A DNA stretch of 64,000 nucleotides. Origin: an uncultured Desulfovibrio sp. GTDB lineage: Bacteria > Desulfobacterota > Desulfovibrionia > Desulfovibrionales > Desulfovibrionaceae. The stretch lies in the NCBI GenBank assembly GCA_937926875.1, contig CALBAX010000015.1, positions 1-64,000 of the forward strand. The letters are read 5' to 3'. Positions 9,101 through 16,045 of the stretch are shown in pieces. The first letter of the stretch is position 1. Each line of letters starts with the position of its first letter. The notes beneath the pieces are model-generated. The model ran no database searches, had not been told where the DNA came from, and was given only the letters and a program-made list of their open reading frames with translations. The position numbers were made by a program, and so were the translations under genes.

Positions 9101-9604
9101 GGCCAGATGCAGCATCTCGGGATTGCTGATGAGCACCGTGGGCGGGTCACGGCGGATCTTGCGCCGGAAATGGTCACTGGTGTCGCCGTCGTAGAGGGCG
9201 GCCGTGGGCCGGGCCTCCCCGGGCCAGCCGGAGACCAGGCGTTGCAGCCCGGCCAGCTGGTCCTGGGCCAGGGCCTTGAGCGGGAAAAGATAGAGGGCGC
9301 GGGCCTCGCTGTCGCGCAGATGGCGTTCCAGCACCGGCAGGTTGTAGATCAGGCTCTTGCCGCTGGCCGTGGGCGTGGCCACCACCACGGAATGCCCGGC
9401 GCGGATGTGATCCGTGGCCAGGGCCTGATGGCTGTAAAGGCCGCTCAGGCCGCGTTCCTCCAGCGTGCGCCGGATGGCCGCGGGCCAGGGCAGGCGGCTT
9501 TCCGCATACACGGCCGCACGCGCGGGCTCGCAGCGGTGATGCCGTACCTGCGGCCCCAGCTTGTCCGAGGCCAGCAGGGCCCGGACATATTCAGCGACGC
9601 CCAT
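6197..9604 (-). CDS. DEAD/DEAH helicase with DUF1998 zinc region fused to a DEDD exonuclease (MrfA-MrfB fusion)
   Basis: A 1135-residue multidomain protein. Residues 1-400 are a superfamily 2 helicase: Walker A TPTASGKS (77-84), DEAH (189-192), motif VI QRGGRVGRA (380-388). Residues about 560-750 form the DUF1998/MrfA C-terminal region with the four-cysteine cluster CPCEDGCPSC-C (718-733). A low-complexity Ala/Gly/Pro linker follows (about 765-955). Residues 960-1135 are a DnaQ-like exonuclease: D964-x-E966, N1023/D1028 and Y1096-x3-D1100. In Bacillus subtilis the two halves are separate proteins, YprA/MrfA and YprB/MrfB, acting in mitomycin C adduct repair; the same DNA-repair role is inferred. 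The order matches the Bacillus gene pair. The M20 gene downstream seems an incidental operon partner. Confidence 0.92.
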   Translation of the reverse strand: MGVAEYVRALLASDKLGPQVRHHRCEPARAAVYAESRLPWPAAIRRTLEERGLSGLYSHQALATDHIRAGHSVVVATPTASGKSLIYNLPVLERHLRDSEARALYLFPLKALAQDQLAGLQRLVSGWPGEARPTAALYDGDTSDHFRRKIRRDPPTVLISNPEMLHLALLPHHEQWAPFLAGLSHIVVDEAHTYRGVFGAHMAGVFRRLNRLAAHYGATPSYVFCTATVGNPGELAASLSGLDLLPGRQPPVVVDQSGAPQGARHYVFLDPDQSPATAAIDLLRAALARKLRTIVYCRSRRMTELVSLWAGSLSGPWAGRISAYRAGFLPEERRQIEARMASGELLAVVSTSALELGIDIGGLDVCILVGYPGTIMSTLQRGGRVGRAQQESAVVLVAGEDALDQYFMSHPEDFFSRPAEKAVVNPWNEVILARHLECAAAELPLSARDPWLAPAPAQEALRALAGQGRLLLSADGSQWLAARKRPQRLVDLRGTGQSFVIEDSEGTVIGSVDGFRAWRETHAGAVYLHRGRSYVIEEMDPAAGRVRARQAKTDWFTRVRGHKSTDILEELERRPLGRGVVCRGRLRIIDTITGYEKRSTRDNRLLTIVPLEAPPQVFETEGLWYVIPESCRQRLEEDFVHFMGSIHACEHTAIGMLPLLVMADRNDFGGISIPLHPQTGLACVFIYDGLPGGAGLTRQAFGHARELLEVCAAVIEACPCEDGCPSCVHSPKCGSGNRPISKAGALRLIRDLLAPGGDAEGEALCADLRISPPPELLPPRPVDEPAAPVPPPVPDMAAIMAAWAGQAPATAPAVPAGQAGPGPLTVDGGTGRDEAASAGGAPAQGRNDGSRRDGLPADSGGPQARSFPAAGKPADKRSSCPAAVPKAAASGAAGGAGHADGQAASPHMASLPEEQGAGRATASAASVEPTAPAAPAGGAGNASGRLEPGVGAVGRPPGHYLVFDVETRRSAAEVGGWNRADRMGVSIAVAYDSRADEFFTYTQEALPELFARMRAARLVVGFNSFRFDYAVLSAFAPFDLRALPGLDLLRRVQDSLKYRVSLDNLGQATLDEPKSADGLQALRWWQEGRLDDIAAYCRKDVDLTRRLYLFGLEHGWLLFTNKAGQRVRVPVDFRQ

Positions 9605-9967
9605 GACGGGCCTCCCTTGCGATCATGCCCCCGGACGCTACGCCGCCTGCCGTCAAACAAGGCCGGGCATGGCGTGATGCTCTCCCGAAAGACACGAAGC
9701 CCCCCGCAGGCAGTCCGGACTCGTCTCCGGCAGGCCGTGCCCGGAACCGTTGTCCGGTCAGGGGGCAAAGATGCTCCCGGCCCGCGCGCCGGGACCTCTG
9801 CTGTCCGCAGCCTGCCTGTACTGCTCCGGGGCAGCAGCCATGGGGCCGCGCCTTTTGGGGCAGCCTCCCGGCCTTACGCGACCGCAGCGGCACCCGGCCG
9901 GGAAGGAAAGCAAAGACAGGGAGGGACACTGCCCCTCCCCGCCATGATCTCTTGGGGGCAGCCAAGG
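9605..9967. other. Non-coding gap upstream of the helicase
   Basis: No believable gene on either strand. The helicase promoter should lie here, but no clear hexamers were found. At the right end a hairpin GGGAGGG / CCCTCCC (9919-9939) followed, on the minus strand, by TGTCTTTGCTTTCC may terminate the TtuA-like gene. Confidence 0.5.
9905..9939 (-). terminator. Possible terminator of the TtuA-like gene
   Basis: Minus-strand 7-bp stem GGGAGGG / CCCTCCC with a 7-base loop, followed by an interrupted T-tract (TGTCTTTGCTTT). Weak but correctly placed, about 30 bases after the stop at 9968. Confidence 0.45.
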
Positions 9968-10876
9968 CTACTTGCTGTCCTTGAGGGCTTCACGGATGCG
10001 GCACACGCCGCACATGTCGCCGGACGAGGTGGGATAGCCGCAGCTGGTGCAGGGCGCCAGTTCCACGCCCTCTTCCGCCTCGCGGCGGGCGAACACCGGC
10101 CGGGCACGGGCCAGGAAGCCCTGGTAGAAGTCCAGCTTGCGGCCGGGCATGGCCGCTTCCAGACGCTGCAACAGGGCCTTGAGCGTGCTGAAGCTGGCGC
10201 CGGGGCTGTAGGGACAGGGGGCGTAGTGATGCTCGATGCCCATGAGGAAGGCGTAATTGGCGGTCTCGAATTCCGACAGGCGCCACAGGGGCTTGACCTT
10301 GCGGGCAAAGCCGTCCTCGCCGTCCAGGCGCGGGCCCTGGTCCGAAAGATAGGCCGTGTCCCAGCGCAGGGTATTGCTGAACAGGCGCGCCACCTCGTCG
10401 TCCAGGTTGTGGCCCGTGGCCAGGGCATCGAAACCTTCGTCCAGGGCCACCTTGTTGAAGAAATGCCGTTTGATCTTGCCGCAGGCCGAGCAGACGGGAC
10501 GGTTGAGGCGCTCCTTGACCAGCGGGATGGCCAGGCCCTCGGCGGCCAGTTCCTTGACCATGAGCTTCAGGCCGTGCCTGGCGCAAAAGCGTTCCACCAC
10601 GCCGCGGGCCACGGGCGAGGATCCCGGGATGCCCAGGTCGATGTGCAGGCCGGTGACGTCATAGCCCTGCCGGGAAAGCTCCAGCATCAGGGCCAGCGAA
10701 TCCTTGCCGCCCGACAGGGCCACCAGGATGCGTTCGTCACGGGTGAAGAGCTTTTGGCCTTCGATGCCCTTTTCCACCTGACGGGCAAAGAATTTGAGGT
10801 AACAGTCGGGGCAGAAGGCGGCGTTGTGGCTGCGCAGGGCCACCACGGCCGTCGCCTTGCAGATCTTGCATTTCAA
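9968..10876 (-). CDS. TtuA/Ncs6-type tRNA thiouridine synthetase (PP-loop, Fe-S)
   Basis: The 302-residue protein has the full TtuA/Ncs6 layout: N-terminal zinc site C3/C6/C22/C25, ATP PP-loop SGGKDS at 55-60, catalytic/cluster cysteines C129-x2-C132 and C221, and C-terminal zinc site C276/C279/C289/C292. The three central cysteines fall within one residue of those that bind the [4Fe-4S] cluster of thermophile TtuA. The family 2-thiolates tRNA uridines (U54 in thermophiles, U34 by eukaryotic Ncs6); the target here is unknown. The start is TTG at 10876, giving MKCKICK, with AAGGAAG 7 bases upstream. A long upstream extension of the frame lies mostly in a repeat and is rejected. Confidence 0.88.
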   Translation of the reverse strand: MKCKICKATAVVALRSHNAAFCPDCYLKFFARQVEKGIEGQKLFTRDERILVALSGGKDSLALMLELSRQGYDVTGLHIDLGIPGSSPVARGVVERFCARHGLKLMVKELAAEGLAIPLVKERLNRPVCSACGKIKRHFFNKVALDEGFDALATGHNLDDEVARLFSNTLRWDTAYLSDQGPRLDGEDGFARKVKPLWRLSEFETANYAFLMGIEHHYAPCPYSPGASFSTLKALLQRLEAAMPGRKLDFYQGFLARARPVFARREAEEGVELAPCTSCGYPTSSGDMCGVCRIREALKDSK

Positions 10877-11020
10877 TGGCGTCTTCCTTGGAAAGAGTGG
10901 ATGCCCCGGCGTGCTCCGGCGGCATGTCATGGCAAAAACAGGAAAAAAGCCCGCACGGGGCCTTTCCTGTATAAAAAACATCCTGGCCGCCGTCCAGACG
11001 ACGGCCAGCGGGAGCAATAT

Positions 11021-11096
11021 ATGGGGGAGGGAACCCCTTTTGCTTGCGGCAAAAAGGGGTTCCCTCCCCCATCCCCCCTCCTTCCCCAAAACCCGC
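11021..11096. repeat. Intergenic palindrome with G-rich tail, copy A
   Basis: Imperfect palindrome 11021-11072: ATGGGGGAGGGAACCCCTTT, a short loop, and its complement. A CCCCCCTCCTTCCCCAAAAC tail follows at 11073-11092. It shares design and tail with six other copies in the window. The 10877-11261 gap also contains a palindrome GAGGGAAGGGG / CCCCTTCCCTC at about 11221-11244, perhaps a decayed relative. Confidence 0.85.
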
Positions 11097-11261
11097 ACAT
11101 ACAAATTCAATAAAACCGGAATGTTCCGTGAAGGGCTGAATATTTCCCTGTATGGAGCTCTTCATCATGGGCATCTGCCATGGGCTCTCCCGGATAACGT
11201 GCGCTGGGGAAGAGGAGTTTGAGGGAAGGGGGCCCCTTCCCTCTACAAATATTTTATGACG

Positions 11262-12212
11262 CTAGAACGGCGTGCCGGTGGCCAGCATGTGTTCCAGCAG
11301 GGCGGCACGCAGCCAGCGGGCCACGGGGCCGGGACGGCCGGCGTCGGGGCCCTGGCCGATGGGGCGGCCCTCGAAGTGGCTGATGCCCACGCACAGGCTG
11401 GCGCTGGTGAAGAGCAGCATCTCGCGGGCAGTGAAGATCTCTTCGCGGCGGATGGGGCGCTCCACCACGGGCAGGCGCTGCGGTGCGATCCTGCGGGCCG
11501 CCAGCATGGAGGTGCCGGGCAGGATGCGGCGGCCTTCGGGACAGCACAGGCGGCCCTCGGCATCCACGATGCCCACATTGGCGATGGCGGCCTCGCCCAG
11601 ATGGCCTTCCTCGTCAAAGGTCACAGCCACGTCCATGCCCCGCTGCCGGGCCTCGGCGGCCATGAAGACGTTGGGCAGATAGTTGGTGCTCTTGATGCGG
11701 GCCAGATATTCCTGCTTGGGCGGGATGGCGCTGGCAAAGGCCGTGAGGCCCTTCTCGTAAAAGGCTTCCGTGGGCAGTTCCTTGCGCAGGGCCACGATGT
11801 AGAGGCTGGACCGCGGGCACTCCTCGGGCGAGACGCCGAAACCGCCGGGCCCGCGGCCCACCAGCACGCGGATGTCGCCATGATCGGTGCCCGAAGCGCG
11901 GGCCACGTCCAGGATGCGGGCGCGCAGCCCGTCCCACGAACAGGGCGGCAGCAGGGAAAGGGCGCGGCTGCCGTCGCGCAGGCGGGCCAGGTGTTCTTCA
12001 AGGGCAAAGATGCGGCCCTCGCGGTAGCACAGGCTCTCGAACAGGGCATCGCCCCGGTGGCACATGTGGTCGTCCAGGGGCAGGAGCAGGCAGCGCGCGT
12101 CACGGCAGACGGCGTCCACACGCGCATCATAAAAGGCCAGGATCTTGTCGGCCCCGGGCCGGGGCGCAGCCATCAGGGCCGCCGTCCAGGCATCGGCATC
12201 CAGAATCTTCAT
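11262..12212 (-). CDS. Aminotransferase class IV (PabC/IlvE/DAAT fold)
   Basis: PLP-dependent fold-type IV enzyme, 316 residues. RIKSTNYLPNVFMAAEARQR carries the PLP-binding lysine; GHLGEAAIANVGIVD has the pyridine-nitrogen glutamate; ILPGTSM binds the cofactor phosphate. The family covers branched-chain aminotransferases, D-amino acid aminotransferase and aminodeoxychorismate lyase. The length and the LFESLCYREGRIFALEEHLARL segment do not decide between them, so no symbol is given. The ATG at 12212 is preferred over longer in-frame starts, because MKILDADAW begins the conserved part and GGGGAT precedes it. Confidence 0.87.
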   Translation of the reverse strand: MKILDADAWTAALMAAPRPGADKILAFYDARVDAVCRDARCLLLPLDDHMCHRGDALFESLCYREGRIFALEEHLARLRDGSRALSLLPPCSWDGLRARILDVARASGTDHGDIRVLVGRGPGGFGVSPEECPRSSLYIVALRKELPTEAFYEKGLTAFASAIPPKQEYLARIKSTNYLPNVFMAAEARQRGMDVAVTFDEEGHLGEAAIANVGIVDAEGRLCCPEGRRILPGTSMLAARRIAPQRLPVVERPIRREEIFTAREMLLFTSASLCVGISHFEGRPIGQGPDAGRPGPVARWLRAALLEHMLATGTPF

Positions 12213-12389
12213 GGCATCCCCGCGAAAGGCCGTCCCGCACGGGAGCGGCCTGTTGTGGTTGTGGATCGGGGCAGGGCCCCTGCCGGCGTCAGCCGCCGGT
12301 GAAACGTCTTTTTCTAGCACGAACGGCGGCGACGGGGAATACCTTGCCCTGCTGCCGGAGGACATGCCCGTGCCTTCGCGCCGCACGGC

Positions 12390-12442
12390 AAAAAGCAGGG
12401 GGAAGGACCTGCCCCGCCACGGCGGGAACGGGCCCCTCCCCC
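12390..12442 (-). terminator. Terminator after asd
   Basis: On the minus strand GGGGGAGGGGCC pairs with GGTCCTTCCCCC around an inner GC-rich hairpin and is followed by TGCTTTTTG. It lies about 30 bases past the asd stop. Confidence 0.7.
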
Positions 12443-12473
12443 TTTGTTGCTGTCCGTATCCTGTCGCTGCGGG

Positions 12474-13520
12474 CTAGGACATGAAAACGTTCTTGTCGGG
12501 CACGCGCACCAGGTCGCGCTTGAGCAGTTCCTCGGCGATCTGCACGGCATTGAGGGCCGCGCCCTTGCGCACGTTGTCGGCCACGATCCAGAGGTTCAGG
12601 CCGTTCTCGATGGTCTCGTCCTCGCGGATGCGGCCCACGTAGGTCTCGTCATCGCCCACGCAGTAGGCGGGCATGGGGTACATCTTTTCGCGCGGGTTGT
12701 CGAAGACGCGCACGCCGGGGGCCTGCGAGAGCAGGATGCGGCATTCCTTGGCGGTCATCTTCTTGTGGGTCTCGATGTTCACGGATTCGGAATGGCAGTA
12801 GAACACGGGCACGCGCACGCAGGTGGCAGTCACCTTGACCGTGGGATCGTTGAAGATCTTCACGGTCTCGTTGACCATCTTCATCTCTTCCTTGGTGTAG
12901 TCGTTCTCCAGGAAGACGTCGATGTGCGGCAGCACGTTGAAGGCGATGCGGTAAGGATAGACCTTGTTCTCGGGCTCGCGCATGTTGAACAGGTCGCGGG
13001 TCTGGCGTTCCAGTTCTTCCAGGCCCTTCTGGCCGGTACCGGACACGGCCTGGTAGGTGGAGACCACGATGCGCTTGATGCCCACGGCGTCATGGATGGG
13101 CTTGAGGGCCACCAGCATCTGGATGGTGGAGCAGTTGGGGTTGGCGATGATGCCCTGATGCCCTTCCAGATGTTCGGGGTTCACTTCGGGGACCACCAGG
13201 GGGCAGCGGTCGTCCATGCGCCACTGGGAGGAGTTGTCCACCACCACACAGCCGGCATGGGCGGCATGGGGAGCGAATTTTTCGGAAGTGCTGCCGCCGG
13301 CGGAGAAGATGGCGATGTCGATACCTTCGAAGACATCTTCCTTCAGTTCCTGCACCACCAGCTCGTCATCGCCGAAAGGCACCTTGGTCCCGGCGGAACG
13401 GGCCGAGGCGAAGGCGCGCACTTCCGTGGCCGGGAACTGGCGAGCGTGCAGGGTTTTCAGCATTTCACGGCCCACGGCGCCCGTGGCGCCCACAACGGCA
13501 ACAGTCAACTTCTTGCTCAT
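12474..13520 (-). CDS. asd: Aspartate-semialdehyde dehydrogenase
   Basis: Asd reduces aspartyl-4-phosphate to aspartate semialdehyde, the branch point to lysine/diaminopimelate, threonine and methionine. The 348-residue protein has the N-terminal Rossmann segment VAVVGATGAVGREML, the catalytic cysteine in ANPNCSTIQM, and the substrate-binding region QAVSGTGQKG. Length is normal. It is transcribed alone, divergent from pyrK-pyrD across a 574-base gap. Confidence 0.97.
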   Translation of the reverse strand: MSKKLTVAVVGATGAVGREMLKTLHARQFPATEVRAFASARSAGTKVPFGDDELVVQELKEDVFEGIDIAIFSAGGSTSEKFAPHAAHAGCVVVDNSSQWRMDDRCPLVVPEVNPEHLEGHQGIIANPNCSTIQMLVALKPIHDAVGIKRIVVSTYQAVSGTGQKGLEELERQTRDLFNMREPENKVYPYRIAFNVLPHIDVFLENDYTKEEMKMVNETVKIFNDPTVKVTATCVRVPVFYCHSESVNIETHKKMTAKECRILLSQAPGVRVFDNPREKMYPMPAYCVGDDETYVGRIREDETIENGLNLWIVADNVRKGAALNAVQIAEELLKRDLVRVPDKNVFMS

Positions 13521-13665
13521 GCTCTTCTCTCCATGCAGGGCAAATCAAAGGCTATACGGGGTCTGCAGCAGCATCATTCCGGCCCGGCCCCTAAAGAAAC
13601 CTGACTATAGCGGGCATCATGGCAAAAGGGAAGATGTGACGGTGCATCTGTGCTGACAATTTTGG

Positions 13666-13681
13666 TGTGAAAAATTACACA
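13666..13681. promoter_or_regulatory. CRP/FNR-family-like palindrome
   Basis: TGTGA-N6-ACACA at 13666-13681 resembles TGTGA-N6-TCACA, bound by CRP/FNR-family regulators (HcpR in Desulfovibrio). One half is imperfect, and the site is about 145 bases from asd and 430 from pyrK. Position fits asd control better. Confidence 0.35.
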
Positions 13682-14059
13682 GTTATCCTGCAATGCCTTG
13701 GCCGTTCACCGCCCTTTTTTCCGACAGCGCGGCATGGGGCGGCGCAACACACTGAAATCGAAACGATTTTCCGCTTCCTTCCCGCAGTGCCGCAAGCCGT
13801 CAGGCCCCTTCCCCGGCAGGACAGCCGCAGGCAGCGACCGGTGTTGCCTGCCCCGGCGTGCCAGGCGGCCCCGACCGGACAGCGCGAATGGTGGCCCGGC
13901 CACAGGAAAAAAGGACACTGCCGGGATACGGCCGGGGAAGCCGGCGCGGGCAGGGCGCAAAGGCGGGGGAACCCCTTGGAGGCCTTGCTGCCGCCCTTCC
14001 GGGCGGTGCGCCGCACGCAGAAAAAACGCCTCCCGTCCGTTTCCGGCGGGCCAGGAATG

Positions 14060-14088
14060 TTGACCGTTCCGGCGCAAGCTCCTATACT
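14060..14088 (+). promoter_or_regulatory. pyrK promoter giving a probable leaderless transcript
   Basis: TTGACC (14060-14065), a 17-base spacer, and TATACT (14083-14088). The ATG of pyrK begins 7 bases after the -10, where transcription normally starts, and no Shine-Dalgarno sequence is possible between them. Confidence 0.75.
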
Positions 14089-14094
14089 TGCGCG

Positions 14095-14904
14095 ATGACA
14101 CAACCTAGCTCCTGCCTACTTACGGTGCTGGATCTGGTCCCCTTCGGCCAGACCGGCCAGGAAAGCCGCTTCTTCGCCCTGCGCCTCACCCGCCCCGACT
14201 GGCCGTCGTGGCGTCCCGGCCAGTTCGTGATGGTGCGGCCCACGTCGTTCGGTCTCGAGATGCCCTGGGCCCGTCCCTTCGGCATCTGCCACATGACCTC
14301 CCGCCACCTGATCTGCTTCTTCCAGGTCGTGGGGCGCGGCACCCGTCGCATGGCCGAACTCAAGGCCGGTGACACCGTGCGCGTCTGGGGGCCTTTGGGC
14401 AACGGCTTCGCCATGGAGCCCGATACCCCCACCCTGCTGCTGGCCGGCGGCATGGGCATCGTGCCCTTCGTGGGCTATGTGAGCGAGCACCCCAAGCCGT
14501 GGAACGTGACCATGCTCTTTGGCCATCGCGAGCCGCTGAGCTGCTACCCCGTGGACAGCATCAACGAGCATGTGCCCCTGGACAGCCTGCGCGAGACCGT
14601 GCCCGGCGACCTGGACAACTTCATCTTCACCATCCAGGAACGCATGCGCGAATACGCCGAGCAGAAGGGCCTGATCCTGGCCTGCGGCCCCCTGCCCTTC
14701 CTCAAGACCGTGCACGGCTTCGCCCGTGAGCTCAACGCCCGCGTGCAGCTCTCGCTGGAAAACCGCATGGCCTGCGGCGTGGGCGCCTGCCTGGGCTGCG
14801 TGACCCGCACCACCGGGGAATGGCCCGTGGCCGACAAGCGCAACGGCCTTGTCCAGACCTGCAACCACGGCCCCGTGTTCTGGGCCAACCAGATCGAGCT
14901 CTAG
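14095..14904 (+). CDS. pyrK: Dihydroorotate dehydrogenase B, electron-transfer subunit
   Basis: PyrK carries FAD and a [2Fe-2S] cluster and passes electrons from PyrD to NAD in type 1B dihydroorotate dehydrogenase. The 269-residue protein shows the FAD-binding RPFGIC, the nucleotide-binding GGMGIVPFVGYV, and the C-terminal cluster cysteines CGVGAC-x2-C with a distal cysteine in QTCNHGPVF. The reading frame is open 240 bases further upstream, but the ATG at 14095 is taken because family similarity starts there and the promoter -10 is only 7 bases away. There is no ribosome site; the mRNA is probably leaderless. pyrD follows after 13 bases. Confidence 0.95.
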   Translation: MTQPSSCLLTVLDLVPFGQTGQESRFFALRLTRPDWPSWRPGQFVMVRPTSFGLEMPWARPFGICHMTSRHLICFFQVVGRGTRRMAELKAGDTVRVWGPLGNGFAMEPDTPTLLLAGGMGIVPFVGYVSEHPKPWNVTMLFGHREPLSCYPVDSINEHVPLDSLRETVPGDLDNFIFTIQERMREYAEQKGLILACGPLPFLKTVHGFARELNARVQLSLENRMACGVGACLGCVTRTTGEWPVADKRNGLVQTCNHGPVFWANQIEL

Positions 14905-14917
14905 GCCGGGGGACAGC

Positions 14918-15859
14918 ATGAACCAGCACTCTATGGATCTTTCCGTCACCCTCAAGGGGCCCACGCAGAGCCTGCACCTCAAGAACCCGGTGCTCACGGC
15001 TTCCGGCACCTTCGGCTACGGCATGGAATTCGCCCCCTACGGCGACCTGACCAGCCTGGGCGGCATCATCGTCAAGGGCCTGTCCCTGCTGCCCCGCGAC
15101 GGCAACCCCTGCCCGCGCATCGTGGAGACCACGGCCGGCATGCTCAATGCCGTGGGCCTGCAGAACGACGGCGTGGAAGCCTTCTGCAAGGAAAAGCTCC
15201 CCCGCCTGCCCTGGCAACAGCTGCCCGTCATCGCCAACCTTTACGCCACCTCCCCCGCCGAATTCGGCGAGCTGGCCGCCCGCCTCAATGAAGAGGAAGG
15301 CGTAGCCGCGCTGGAAGTGAACGTCTCCTGCCCCAACGTCAAGAGCGGCGGCATCCTCTTCGGGCAGGACCCCAAGCTGGCCGCGGCCGTCACCCGCGCC
15401 GCCCGTGACGCGGCACCCGACAAGCCGCTCATCATCAAGCTTTCGCCCAATGTCACGGACATCGCCCTCATGGCCCGCAGCGTGCAGGACGCCGGTGCGG
15501 ACATGATCTCGTGCATCAACACCCTTTCGGGCATGGCCGTGGACGTGGCCCGGCGCACGCCCCGCCTGGCCAACGTCATCGGCGGCCTGTCCGGCCCGGC
15601 CATCAAGCCCGTGGCCCTGCGCTGCGTGTGGCAGGTCTGCAAGGCCGTGGACATCCCCGTCATCGGCCTGGGCGGCATCTGCTCCGCCGAAGACGTGCTG
15701 GAATTCATCCTGGTGGGCGCCCATGCCGTCCAGATCGGCACGGCCAACTTCATCAGCCCCGACCGCGCCTTCGAGATCGTCAAGGAACTGCCCGTCGTCT
15801 GCCACCAGCTGGGCGTGACCAGCCTGGACGAGCTGCGCGGCTCCCTGAAGACGGCCTAA
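14918..15859 (+). CDS. pyrD: Dihydroorotate dehydrogenase B, catalytic subunit
   Basis: FMN enzyme oxidising dihydroorotate to orotate, partner of PyrK. The 313-residue protein has NPVLTASGTFGYG, the class-1 active-site cysteine in EVNVSCPNVKSGG (a Ser would indicate class 2), LSPNVTDI, and the FMN phosphate region GLGGICSAEDVLEFI. GGGGGA lies just before the ATG. Together pyrK-pyrD form the NAD-linked type 1B enzyme, suited to an anaerobe. The next enzyme, PyrE, is found in this window as part of a fusion at 56434-58311. Confidence 0.97.
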   Translation: MNQHSMDLSVTLKGPTQSLHLKNPVLTASGTFGYGMEFAPYGDLTSLGGIIVKGLSLLPRDGNPCPRIVETTAGMLNAVGLQNDGVEAFCKEKLPRLPWQQLPVIANLYATSPAEFGELAARLNEEEGVAALEVNVSCPNVKSGGILFGQDPKLAAAVTRAARDAAPDKPLIIKLSPNVTDIALMARSVQDAGADMISCINTLSGMAVDVARRTPRLANVIGGLSGPAIKPVALRCVWQVCKAVDIPVIGLGGICSAEDVLEFILVGAHAVQIGTANFISPDRAFEIVKELPVVCHQLGVTSLDELRGSLKTA

Positions 15860-15882
15860 CGCACGTCCGCTCCTTTTCCCGT

Positions 15883-15924
15883 GCGGGAGGGTACCGTAAG
15901 GCGCTCTCCCGCGCGGTGTTTTTT
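15883..15924 (+). terminator. Probable terminator after pyrD
   Basis: GCGGGAG (15883-15889) pairs with CTCCCGC (15906-15912); a run of six T follows at 15919-15924 after a 6-base GC-rich gap. Confidence 0.55.
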
Positions 15925-16045
15925 GTCCGGGGCCCGCGCCGTGGCCCGGCCCCGCCTGCCGCGCCACGGCGCCTGCCGGGACGGCCCCGAAAAACCAACC
16001 GCAACAGGGCGGCAGCCCCTGCAAGTCTGCTCCATGGAGGCCCGC

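Larger units (their letters stand above)
13521..14094. other. Divergent regulatory gap between asd and pyrK
   Basis: No gene is supported in this 574-base gap. The first 160 bases should carry the asd promoter, reading leftwards; a TATAGT on that strand near 13605 is a possible -10, without a convincing -35. A CRP/FNR-like palindrome lies at 13666-13681 and the pyrK promoter at 14060-14088. The middle is GC-rich and featureless. Confidence 0.5.

Noticed and set aside
10877..11110. A 78-codon extension of the TtuA-like protein.
   Set aside because: Translates a palindromic repeat; the zinc finger MKCKICK with a ribosome site at 10876 is the natural start.
6263..11113. A 1616-codon open frame on the plus strand across the helicase and TtuA-like genes.
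   Set aside because: It is antisense to two clearly conserved proteins, has low-complexity composition typical of GC-rich shadow frames, and spans a repeat and a non-coding gap.
13858..14094. An 80-codon N-terminal extension of pyrK.
   Set aside because: It would run through the pyrK promoter; PyrK similarity starts at 14095.
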